9,391 nt of DNA, from assembly GCA_024280585.1 (NCBI GenBank), contig JAJRPW010000143.1, positions 1 through 9,391 of the forward strand, in the 5' to 3' direction. The stretch comes from Alphaproteobacteria bacterium. Lineage in GTDB: Bacteria; Pseudomonadota; Alphaproteobacteria; Rickettsiales; UBA6187. A program made the translations under genes and the position numbers. Each line of letters opens with the position of its first letter. Within the stretch, counting starts at the first letter, position 1. The notes under the pieces were generated by a model. The model saw nothing but the letters and a program-made list of their open reading frames with translations. It ran no database searches and was not told the DNA's origin. Shown here piece after piece: positions 1-5,965 of this stretch.

Positions 1-386
1 AGGACTTTTGCAATGCGGTCCCTATGTGAATAAGCTGCGTGAGCAGCAAGAGCAGTTGTTCCTAAAGCAGCCCCTCTTAATGTTCCTTTGGTAAGGAGGG
101 ACTCAATTGTTTTTGTTGTAGCACCCACTCCGCCTTTACGTAATAAATAGGCACTCGCAACTGCGGTTCCAACCATAGCTCCAAAAGGCACGAAAGCAAA
201 TGGTGGCGGTGGCGGTGAACCAACAGGTATATCAGCTTGTCCTGGTTTTGAAACGTATTTTGTTGTAAGGGCAGAATACGCCGTAACTCCTGTTGCTCCT
301 GCCGACAAAGTTGCTAATGCTGTCAATCCAACAGCTTTTCCTGATGGTATTAGTCCTAAAAATTTTGCGACGTGTGATATTCTCAT
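1..386 (-). CDS. Unrecognised Ala/Gly-rich, probably membrane-associated protein (N-terminal part, runs off the left edge)
   Basis: An open frame of 128 complete codons starts with ATG at 386 and is still open at position 1, so the C-terminus is outside the window. A GGAGA ribosome-binding site (395-399) sits 8 nt before the ATG and a strong promoter lies just upstream, so the gene is real and expressed alone. The protein is rich in Ala, Gly and Thr. It has weakly hydrophobic stretches at about residues 11-40, 63-82 and 102-118, separated by a proline run (GSPPPPPF, 57-63) and by basic patches (RKGG at 83-86). The small-residue hydrophobic segments resemble glycine-zipper helices that pack in membranes. 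There is no classical cleavable signal peptide and no catalytic motif. I do not recognise the family and assign no function. Downstream genes are not visible. Confidence 0.75.
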   Translation of the reverse strand, partial: MRISHVAKFLGLIPSGKAVGLTALATLSAGATGVTAYSALTTKYVSKPGQADIPVGSPPPPPFAFVPFGAMVGTAVASAYLLRKGGVGATTKTIESLLTKGTLRGAALGTTALAAHAAYSHRDRIAKV

Positions 387-425
387 AATTATTTTCTCCA
401 TTTATTATATAAACTATGCCACGAT

Positions 426-454
426 GTAATATACATAGAACAAAAACAAGTCAA
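426..454 (-). promoter_or_regulatory. Sigma70-type promoter for the leftward gene starting at 386
   Basis: On the minus strand a TTGACT -35 box (449-454) is followed after exactly 17 bp by a TATTAC -10 box (426-431). The boxes match consensus at 5 of 6 and 4 of 6 positions. Transcription would begin near 419, giving a leader of about 33 nt that contains the GGAGA ribosome-binding site. Placed between the end of znuB (488) and the next gene, it shows that the leftward gene need not depend on read-through from znuCB, although no terminator is visible after znuB. Confidence 0.75.
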
Positions 455-487
455 TAATTATTTTATATTTTACCTTGGCTGCTGCCT

Positions 488-1270
488 TTAGCATCGACGC
501 CTCAAAGCCGACAATATAAATAAGATAACCGCAGCAACGACAATAGCAGGGCCGGATGGAATATCATACTGCAAAGACGCAAACAGCCCTAAAACAACAG
601 ATAATGCGCCGATCAAACTAGCCATAATCGCCATTTTCTCAGGGGTATTTGAAAAATTACGGGCAGCAGCAGCAGGGATAACAAGCAGCGATGTCACCAG
701 CAAAATCCCCACGATTTTTATCGATAACGCCACCAAAAGCGATATCATCAACATAAACCCAAAGCGCACGCGATCAACATTACCCCCCTCAACTTTGGCT
801 AAGTCAGCATTAATTGTACTAAGCAAAAGTGGTCGCCAAATATAAAACATAACACCTAAAGTTACCGCTAAACCGGCGTATATCCAGATAATATCCAGCA
901 TAGATGTCGCCAAAATATCACCAAATAAGAATCCCATCAGATTCACCGTTGCGCCATCTTGTAATGAGATGGCGACCAGCCCGAAAGCCAACGAGCCATG
1001 TGCCATTATCCCCAAAATCGTATCTGTTGAATAGTATTTTTGCCGCTGCATTTGTGCTATAAAAAACGAAAATAACACGGCTAAAATTACGATGCCGATA
1101 GTGTGATTTATGCCTAAAATCATTCCGAAAACTACGCCAAGCAAGGCCGAATGCGACAAAGCATCACCAAAAAATGCCATCCTTCTCCACACGACAAAAC
1201 TGCCCAAAGGCCCGGCAGCCAATGCAACTCCAACTCCCGCCGCCAAAGATCTTATCATAAAATCGTCCAT
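488..1270 (-). CDS. znuB: Zinc ABC transporter permease ZnuB
   Basis: This is the membrane channel of the ZnuABC high-affinity zinc importer in the inner membrane (ABC-3 permease family). The 260-residue product, the usual ZnuB length, has about seven to eight hydrophobic helices and the family's N-terminal signature: WRRMAFFGDALSHSALLG at about 27-44, followed by Gly-rich helices. The cytoplasmic loop with EGG and VDRVR (about 160-168) probably couples to ZnuC. An in-frame TTG at 1273 would add one codon, but the strong GGAGG site at 1277-1281 lies 6 nt from the ATG at 1270 and only 3 nt from the TTG, so ATG is preferred. The znuC stop codon and this start share one base (TGATG), indicating translational coupling. 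Metal specificity is inferred: manganese/iron relatives exist, but the znuC and znuA neighbours favour zinc. Confidence 0.93.
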   Translation of the reverse strand: MDDFMIRSLAAGVGVALAAGPLGSFVVWRRMAFFGDALSHSALLGVVFGMILGINHTIGIVILAVLFSFFIAQMQRQKYYSTDTILGIMAHGSLAFGLVAISLQDGATVNLMGFLFGDILATSMLDIIWIYAGLAVTLGVMFYIWRPLLLSTINADLAKVEGGNVDRVRFGFMLMISLLVALSIKIVGILLVTSLLVIPAAAARNFSNTPEKMAIMASLIGALSVVLGLFASLQYDIPSGPAIVVAAVILFILSALRRRC

Positions 1271-2043
1271 CAACCACCTCCGTCTTCATGCACACAACCG
1301 TCAATATCGTGTGTATGATCGTGTTTATGCATATAAATCGCGATTTCTTTTGCGCTTTGCTTGCCAAATAACGATATATATTCCGGGTGTTTGCTAACAT
1401 CTTCTGGCTTGCCGGCACAACAAATATGCCCGTTTAGACATAAAACCCGGTCAGTTGCCGCCATCACCATATGTAAATCATGCGAAACCATAATAATTCC
1501 GCAGCCTTTTTCGTCTCTAATTTTTGTCAAAATATTATAAAATTCCGCCTGCCCCTGGATATCTAGCCCTTGTGTTGGTTCATCCAAAACCAGCAAATCC
1601 GGGTTACGCAGCAGTGCTCGCGTTAGCATCACTCGTTGCATTTCGCCACCGGAAATATCATGCACCTGCTGATCTTTTAGATGTAAAATACCCATTTTAT
1701 CGGCGATTTCTTCGATCTCATCAATATTTCTAAGCCCCCTGCCCTTGCCCGATATTCGCAAAAACCGCCTAACCGTGAGTGGCAGAACCCTATCTATATG
1801 GAATTTTTGTGGCATATATCCCACAGCCAGCCCGTCCGCCTTAGTCACCACACCAGCGCACGCATTCTCCAGGCCGCAAATAACCCTCAATAAACTAGTC
1901 TTACCAGAGCCATTAGGCCCAATGATAGTTACGATTTCATTGCGTTTAATATCGAAACTAATGCCACTCAACACCGTTTTATTTTCATAGGACAGTGATA
2001 TTTTATTGCAGGAGATCAAATTTCCTTTATTATTCTCAGACAT
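1270..2043 (-). CDS. znuC: Zinc ABC transporter ATP-binding protein ZnuC
   Basis: This cytoplasmic ATPase powers zinc import through ZnuB. The 257 residues contain the complete ABC set in order: Walker A GPNGSGKT (42-49), Q-loop Gln79 (YMPQKF), signature SGGEMQR (131-137), Walker B LLVLDEP (150-156) with catalytic Glu155, D-loop GLD (159-161) and H-loop His188 (VSHDLH). The C-terminal tail has six His in about 16 residues (239-252, MHKHDHTHD then a CVHED segment), a feature known from zinc-type ATPases and possibly a metal sensor or buffer. The start is ATG at 2043 with a modest GGAA site 5 nt upstream. The gene is first in a leftward znuCB operon and faces znuA across only 35 bp. Control by Zur is expected for this family, but no clear Zur box is visible. 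Confidence 0.95.
   Translation of the reverse strand: MSENNKGNLISCNKISLSYENKTVLSGISFDIKRNEIVTIIGPNGSGKTSLLRVICGLENACAGVVTKADGLAVGYMPQKFHIDRVLPLTVRRFLRISGKGRGLRNIDEIEEIADKMGILHLKDQQVHDISGGEMQRVMLTRALLRNPDLLVLDEPTQGLDIQGQAEFYNILTKIRDEKGCGIIMVSHDLHMVMAATDRVLCLNGHICCAGKPEDVSKHPEYISLFGKQSAKEIAIYMHKHDHTHDIDGCVHEDGGG
1277..1281 (-). promoter_or_regulatory. Ribosome-binding site that fixes the znuB start
   Basis: The perfect GGAGG on the minus strand lies inside the last codons of znuC, where it encodes part of the terminal Gly-Gly-Gly. It stands 6 nt before the ATG at 1270 and only 3 nt before the in-frame TTG at 1273, so it supports ATG as the translation start of znuB. Confidence 0.8.
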
Positions 2044-2078
2044 TAAAATTCCAGTTTAAAATTATAATTGAGTATATA
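2044..2078. promoter_or_regulatory. Compact divergent znuC/znuA control region
   Basis: Only 35 bp lie between the znuC start (minus) and the znuA start (plus). The core ATTATAAT at 2061-2068 contains a perfect TATAAT on each strand (plus 2063-2068, minus 2061-2066), so one AT block could serve as the -10 box in both directions. It is also the left arm of an imperfect dyad, ATTATA (2061-2066) and TATAAT (2075-2080) separated by 8 bp, whose right arm overlaps the znuA start codon. Neither direction has a good -35 box at 17 bp. A second plus-strand candidate inside znuC pairs TTGCAG (2006-2011) with TATTAT (2028-2033), 16 bp apart. A zinc-responsive repressor would be expected to act here, but the dyad is AT-only and does not clearly match a Zur box that I know. 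Confidence 0.4.
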
Positions 2079-2999
2079 ATGCAAAAATTCATTCTTTTAA
2101 AGCTTTTAACCGTAATACTTTTATTTACACCTTATGGGGGCAACGCCGCTAATCCGCCAAAAATCGTAGCAACAATAAAACCGATTCACTCCATAATAAG
2201 CGCCGTTACTGACGGGGTTTCCAAACCGCAACTACTTATTGAAAACAACCAATCACCCCATGATTACAGCCTAAAACCCTCAGATATGAAAAAGCTGGAG
2301 GATGCTGATATAATTTTTTATGTTAGCAAAAATATTGAAAATTTCTTACAAAAAAAATTAGATGACCTTGATAAAACCAAAAAAATTATTGAGTTATCCA
2401 CAATTGATGGTCTACATTTAATACAAAATAATGCTACGAATCAGGCCAGTCCGGATCCGGAATCTCATAACGAATATGGTGATTACGACCCACATATCTG
2501 GTTAAATCCGCAAAATGCCCAAAATATTGCCGCTTATGCTGAGTATATATTATCCGAACTTGATCCGGAAAATAAGGAAAAATATGCAGCAAATGCCAGT
2601 AATTTTCGAAAAACTCTCAGAAAGAAAACCTTATACCTCAGCGGACAAATAAGCCGTTTTAAGCAAAAACCATTTATAGTGCATCATGATGCTTACAAAT
2701 ATTTTGAAGATTATTTCTCCCTAAACTCCCTTGCCGCCATAACAAAATCCGAAGAAATCCAGCCTAGCGCTAAAAAAATCCGTGAAATAAACCAGATAAT
2801 CGCCGATAATAATGTCAAATGTATCTTTGCCGAACCACAATTTTCTAAATCTATCGTCGAATCTATTGCCAAAACCAACAAAATTAATATAGGATTACTC
2901 GACCCGATCGGATACGATGTAGAAGCCGGCAAAGAAGCATATTTAAAAATATTACACAACATGACAAAAAACCTAACAAAATGCCTTGCAGATGAGTAA
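2079..2999 (+). CDS. znuA: Periplasmic zinc-binding protein ZnuA
   Basis: ZnuA is the soluble receptor that binds zinc in the periplasm and hands it to ZnuB (cluster A-I, ZnuA/TroA family). The 306 residues begin with a signal peptide (basic MQKF, hydrophobic core about 5-17, likely cleavage after GGNA at about 23). Probable zinc ligands by alignment with the family are His61 (SPHDY), His139 (DPHIW), His203 (VHHD) and Asp275 (LLDPIG). Cys248 and Cys302 match the disulfide known in E. coli ZnuA. The metal-scavenging loop before His139 (about 118-137) is short and acidic with one His, unlike the long His-rich loop of enterobacterial ZnuA. The frame is open upstream to 1995, but ATG at 2079 is the start that gives a proper signal peptide. 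The ribosome-binding site is weak. The last 8 nt overlap hisI. Confidence 0.94.
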   Translation: MQKFILLKLLTVILLFTPYGGNAANPPKIVATIKPIHSIISAVTDGVSKPQLLIENNQSPHDYSLKPSDMKKLEDADIIFYVSKNIENFLQKKLDDLDKTKKIIELSTIDGLHLIQNNATNQASPDPESHNEYGDYDPHIWLNPQNAQNIAAYAEYILSELDPENKEKYAANASNFRKTLRKKTLYLSGQISRFKQKPFIVHHDAYKYFEDYFSLNSLAAITKSEEIQPSAKKIREINQIIADNNVKCIFAEPQFSKSIVESIAKTNKINIGLLDPIGYDVEAGKEAYLKILHNMTKNLTKCLADE

Positions 3000-3384
3000 A
3001 TTTGATAAAATTATCAGTGAAATAAAATTTAACGCCGACGGACTTGTCCCGGTTATAGCACAAAACAGCGCCAGCAACGAAGTGCTTATGATGGCCTGGA
3101 TGAACGAAGAAGCGCTTGTAAAAACCCTCGAAAGCGGCATGATGTGCTATTATTCCAGATCGAGGCAAAAACTTTGGGCAAAAGGCGAAAAATCTGGTCA
3201 AACTCAAGAGCTTAAGGAGTTAATTATTGATTGCGATGGCGACACCATCTTGGCAAAAGTGACACAAAAAGGCGTGGCTTGCCATACTGGGCGCAAAAAC
3301 TGCTTCTTTAAAACTATAAAAAACGGTAAAATTGAGATTAATCAGGAGGTTACAACTCCTCCCGGGGAGTTATATAAAACATGA
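2992..3384 (+). CDS. hisI: Phosphoribosyl-AMP cyclohydrolase HisI
   Basis: HisI opens the adenine ring of phosphoribosyl-AMP, the third step of histidine biosynthesis, in the cytoplasm. The 130-residue protein is a stand-alone cyclohydrolase without the HisE domain found in fused enterobacterial forms. All metal motifs are intact: the magnesium/zinc motif DCDGD (80-84) and CHTGRKNC (97-104). The three cysteines (81, 97, 104) have the 16- and 7-residue spacing of the structurally known zinc site. Other family marks are VLMMAWMNEEAL (31-42) and YYSRSRQKLWAKGE (53-66). The ATG at 2992 is preferred to an in-frame TTG at 2986. It lies inside the end of znuA (8-nt overlap), which implies coupled translation. 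The TGA stop overlaps the modA start by 4 nt. Other his genes are not adjacent. Confidence 0.95.
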   Translation: MSKFDKIISEIKFNADGLVPVIAQNSASNEVLMMAWMNEEALVKTLESGMMCYYSRSRQKLWAKGEKSGQTQELKELIIDCDGDTILAKVTQKGVACHTGRKNCFFKTIKNGKIEINQEVTTPPGELYKT

Positions 3385-4172
3385 GATTAGCAATATTAAT
3401 GATAATCATGGCAGTTTGTGCGCCTCATGCACAAGCGGATATCCGTGGCCTGCCTCAAATAACTGTCCTTGCGGCCTCCAGCCTTACCGAGCCAATGACC
3501 GAAATAGTGCGTATGTATTCACGTAACGAAAAAATAACAGTCACGGCATCATATGACGCAACTTTTGAACAGGCCAGAAAAATAGAAGAAGGGGAGTCCG
3601 CCGATATTTTTGTGTCATCGAACCCATATTGGATGACTGATCTCAAGCAAAAAGGGCTTATTGATGTGTATTCATTAACGAATCTGATACAAAACAAGCT
3701 GGTTTTAGTGGCCTCTACCAAGGGACATATAAATAAGCTGGAAGTTCCAACGGATGATCTGGCCACAGCCCTAAACTTCCTAAAAGACCGGACAGTTATG
3801 GTACTTAGCGATCCCGATGATACCGCCCTTGGGCTTTATACCAAACAAACAATTGAGAATCTCGATAAAAAAAACAACGGAAAACTATGGGAAAGTTTGA
3901 AGAATAAAACCCTAAAATCGGTTGGCGCAAAAAATACCTTATACCTTATTTCACACGGAGAAACTGCGGGATTTACCTATTACTCCGACGCTTATAAAAA
4001 CGAAAACGTAAGAATAATATCACGTATAGACACCGAACTGCACACACCTATAATATACCAGGCGGCAGTAGTAGCAGGCGAAAACATGTCTTATGCCCGT
4101 GGGTTTTTGGAATTTTTACAAAGCAATATCGCCAAACAAATATTTAAAAATCATGGGTTTATAGTAGATTAG
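3381..4172 (+). CDS. modA: ModA-like periplasmic molybdate/oxyanion-binding protein
   Basis: This is a type II periplasmic binding protein of the ModA family, which captures molybdate or tungstate for an ABC importer. Its 263 residues begin with a signal peptide (hydrophobic 4-13, likely cleavage at HAQA, about 19). Compared with E. coli ModA from memory, the oxyanion contacts align as Ser12 to Ser34 (AASSLTEP), Ser39 to Thr61 (SYDATFEQARKIE), Ala125 to Ala149 (DPDDTALGLY), Val152 to Thr186 and Tyr170 to Tyr200 (FTYYSDA). The pocket is therefore largely kept, with two changes. ADIFVSSNPYWM (74-85) and the ending IFKNHGF are also typical. No modB or modC is present in this window. The start overlaps the hisI stop (ATGA), so it is the third gene of znuA-hisI-modA. 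Its stop overlaps the convergent kamA-like stop. Confidence 0.85.
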   Translation: MRLAILMIIMAVCAPHAQADIRGLPQITVLAASSLTEPMTEIVRMYSRNEKITVTASYDATFEQARKIEEGESADIFVSSNPYWMTDLKQKGLIDVYSLTNLIQNKLVLVASTKGHINKLEVPTDDLATALNFLKDRTVMVLSDPDDTALGLYTKQTIENLDKKNNGKLWESLKNKTLKSVGAKNTLYLISHGETAGFTYYSDAYKNENVRIISRIDTELHTPIIYQAAVVAGENMSYARGFLEFLQSNIAKQIFKNHGFIVD

Positions 4173-5692
4173 CCGACAGCCACGATTTTCTCAAGCATTT
4201 CCGGAATAAGCTGTTCATTTCCTTCAATAAACGGCTTTAAAAACTTGGCCAAAGGCGCATATTTCTCATCGCCCTCTTTGCGCCCGTCATAGATTATGCG
4301 ATCCTCATAGCCGGTTATCCACAGCGCCTCAGGGTTGCGGCGCGCAATCACTAAATCGCTTTGCATTCCGACATAAGGAGTTCTGTGCATTTTGAATATA
4401 ACCAGCCCGTCACCGAGCAATTCATCCACAGCTTTTTGCCATATTGGCGGCAAATCAATAGCAAAATTTGCAAAATTCGGGGCATCTATCACCGAGACGA
4501 CTTCCATTTTGCCCGACTCTGTAGACATAGAAAAACGTGATTTTTCAATACCAGACAGGCCAATTTGCGACTGCGTATGAATCCTCCATGCCTCTTCAAC
4601 CGGCACGGCAAAAGCTCTGTGTCCCTCAATTTCACGACATTGAAAATAGTAATGATTGTTAATTCCCAGTCGCTTCAGCTCTTTTTGCAATAAATGCAGC
4701 GTATGCGGATTATCATTCACGCTGTCAATAATCGGCGTTTGATTCTCTAAAGTCACATAATAACGACTACGCAGTCTGATAATTGCGTTTTGCGTGATCT
4801 CAATACGGTTAAAACCGCCGTCCGCACCGACAATATGTTCGCCATTTTCATCAGTCTGCAAAATTTCATCCGGATGTGTAAAATGCACCATAAAAGCCAA
4901 ACCCACACGCGGATGTAGCTCATGAAACAAATCAATCATCGCAAAAAAATTATCATCAAATCGCTGCGGAAAAAACGCCAGTTCCTTGGTTCCGATCCGT
5001 ATCATTCTAACGCCAGCGCTGGCTAGGCCATTCATGTAATCAAACAGGTTTTTATTCGACAAAACCATAGGATCACCGCCGGAAAGCAGCGCCTCGCGGA
5101 TTGGAATCATTCTTTCCTGCATGCTCATATCCGGCTTGTTATGCGCCTCCACTTTTTCATTATAGGACTCTATATAATCAGTAATTTCCTTGATTGAGCC
5201 AATATCTTTCTCTGTTTTGCCAGTTAAAAAATCCGATCTGTAGCAATAGCGACACCAAGAACTACAAGCCCTGACGACATATAATAATATCAATTCATAT
5301 TTATGCAAAAGCCCCGGAACCGGGCTATATTTCAACTGATTTGACGGGTCCCTCTCGCCTGATAAGTCCTCTGTTTCTTCCGGGCGTGCCTTAATAAGGT
5401 TACGAACTCCCTCACTACGCGAAGCCAGATCCATATAATAAGCCGTCGCTCTAGGGGGCAAACGATCCGAAACACCGGCAATTTTTATATCTTCCAACTC
5501 GTTTTTGGAATATAATTGTGCACCGCCATCATTCACATATTTTTGATACTGATATATGTCATGAGAGATGTAACGATTGAAATTAGACTCTTTTATAGAC
5601 CCATAAACATTGGAAAGACTACTGCGAATCTCCTTTTTTTTCTTCGGACGCGTCCCTGCAATTTTATTGTTTTTAGCCTCAGTTTTTGTCAT
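4169..5692 (-). CDS. KamA-family radical SAM / PLP aminomutase, substrate uncertain
   Basis: The family moves an amino group between adjacent carbons using S-adenosylmethionine, a 4Fe-4S cluster and PLP; lysine 2,3-aminomutase is the type enzyme. The cluster motif is Cys143-x3-Cys147-x2-Cys150 (ACSSWCRYCYR). The SAM-contact loop LLSGGDPMVLS (202-212) and GTKELAFFPQRF (234-245) follow. Lys395 (STESGKMEVV) fits the PLP-binding lysine. By alignment from memory with the Clostridium enzyme, the two Asp residues that hold the lysine epsilon-amino group correspond to Arg353 (FQCRE) and Ser390, so the substrate is probably not lysine. The glycine loop before Lys395 is two residues shorter. At 507 residues it is longer than typical KamA (about 416), with a lysine-rich N-terminus. 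ATG at 5692 is chosen over GTG at 5701 because the AAGGTGA site (5698-5704) includes that GTG. The 3' end overlaps modA by 4 nt. Confidence 0.85.
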   Translation of the reverse strand: MTKTEAKNNKIAGTRPKKKKEIRSSLSNVYGSIKESNFNRYISHDIYQYQKYVNDGGAQLYSKNELEDIKIAGVSDRLPPRATAYYMDLASRSEGVRNLIKARPEETEDLSGERDPSNQLKYSPVPGLLHKYELILLYVVRACSSWCRYCYRSDFLTGKTEKDIGSIKEITDYIESYNEKVEAHNKPDMSMQERMIPIREALLSGGDPMVLSNKNLFDYMNGLASAGVRMIRIGTKELAFFPQRFDDNFFAMIDLFHELHPRVGLAFMVHFTHPDEILQTDENGEHIVGADGGFNRIEITQNAIIRLRSRYYVTLENQTPIIDSVNDNPHTLHLLQKELKRLGINNHYYFQCREIEGHRAFAVPVEEAWRIHTQSQIGLSGIEKSRFSMSTESGKMEVVSVIDAPNFANFAIDLPPIWQKAVDELLGDGLVIFKMHRTPYVGMQSDLVIARRNPEALWITGYEDRIIYDGRKEGDEKYAPLAKFLKPFIEGNEQLIPEMLEKIVAVG

Positions 5693-5697
5693 ATAAA

Positions 5698-5713
5698 TCA
5701 CCTTAATTTAAGG
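5698..5713 (-). promoter_or_regulatory. Ribosome-binding site of the kamA-like gene inside a 13-bp palindrome
   Basis: The minus-strand AAGGTGA (5698-5704) lies 5 nt before the ATG at 5692 and decides that start. Its AAGG is one arm of a perfect inverted repeat, CCTTAA-T-TTAAGG (5701-5713). In RNA, the CCTT and AAGG arms could form a short 4-bp stem that partly hides the ribosome-binding site. As DNA it could equally be a protein-binding site just downstream of the predicted transcription start. Confidence 0.5.
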
Positions 5714-5733
5714 GCTAAAACGCACAAACCCAA

Positions 5734-5742
5734 ATTATACCA
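5734..5742 (-). promoter_or_regulatory. Extended -10 promoter for the kamA-like gene
   Basis: The minus strand reads TGGTATAAT: a perfect TATAAT (5734-5739) preceded by TG one base away, the classic extended -10 form that works without a good -35 box. The sequence 16-18 bp upstream (TTCGGC or GTTCGG) is a poor -35 and falls inside the right-hand palindromic element. Transcription would start near 5727, leaving a leader of about 35 nt that carries the 5701-5713 palindrome. Confidence 0.6.
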
Positions 5743-5756
5743 CTTCCAGATCAAAG

Positions 5757-5840
5757 CCGAACCAGGAGTGCAAGGCGAGAAGGATTTTAGCCTATATTTA
5801 ATAGGTGAATCCGACGAGACCGAAGCACGACAACGTTCGG
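5757..5840. repeat. 84-bp imperfect palindromic element, candidate dispersed repeat
   Basis: Nested complementary arms share one centre. They are CCGAAC (5757-5762) with GTTCGG (5835-5840), GTGC (5768-5771) with GCAC (5825-5828), GGATT (5782-5786) with AATCC (5808-5812), and CCTAT (5791-5795) with ATAGG (5801-5805). A further pair, CTTCC (5743-5747) with GGAAG (5841-5845), could extend the base. An alternative local hairpin pairs CCGAA (5820-5824) with TTCGG (5836-5840). The element lies between two divergent genes, so it is not a terminator. It looks more GC-rich than the AT-rich DNA on its right (5865-6010). Size and architecture resemble the Rickettsia palindromic elements and other small non-autonomous palindromic repeats. 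Only one copy is visible, so repetition is an inference. A structured RNA is the main alternative. Confidence 0.5.
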
Positions 5841-5965
5841 GGAAGATACGGAATCGATATTAGTCATTAAAAACTGACGATCATTATACATTTTTATGAA
5901 AACCCTAGCAAGGATATCTTGTTGTGCATCGCAGTATAAATAATATATAAAAATAAGTAAAAATG
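5841..5965. other. AT-rich divergent intergenic sequence without a recognised gene
   Basis: This is the rest of the 330-bp gap between the two divergent genes starting at 5692 and 6023. It is very AT-rich to the right of 5865, with A-runs and several chance TATA-like strings (5937-5950). I see no credible reading frame with a ribosome-binding site, no tRNA and no clear riboswitch. It probably serves as upstream promoter DNA for the gene at 6023. Confidence 0.5.

Noticed and set aside
1110..1397. Plus-strand open frame opposite znuB and znuC
   Set aside because: It lies antisense to two strongly recognised genes, has no recognisable family and no ribosome-binding site. Similar shadow frames at 1524-1733, 1745-1990, 2711-2962, 2884-3207, 3332-3526, 3455-3766, 4392-4580, 4753-4935, 7069-7341 and 7462-7653 were rejected for the same reason.
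1995..2078. Upstream extension of znuA by 28 codons
   Set aside because: It would overlap znuC on the other strand and place extra residues before a perfectly normal signal peptide that starts at 2079.
2061..2080. Definite Zur operator
   Set aside because: The dyad is built only of A and T with an 8-bp unpaired centre and lacks the flanking G/C positions of the Zur boxes I know. It is kept only as a weak candidate.
5757..5840. Rho-independent terminator
   Set aside because: The stems are interrupted, no T-run follows on either strand, and the flanking genes diverge from this site.
5516..5863. Plus-strand frame running from inside the kamA-like gene through the palindromic element
   Set aside because: More than half is antisense to the N-terminus of a confident gene, and the rest is the palindrome itself. 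It has no ribosome-binding site and no homology I recognise. Its openness is kept only as an observation about the repeat.
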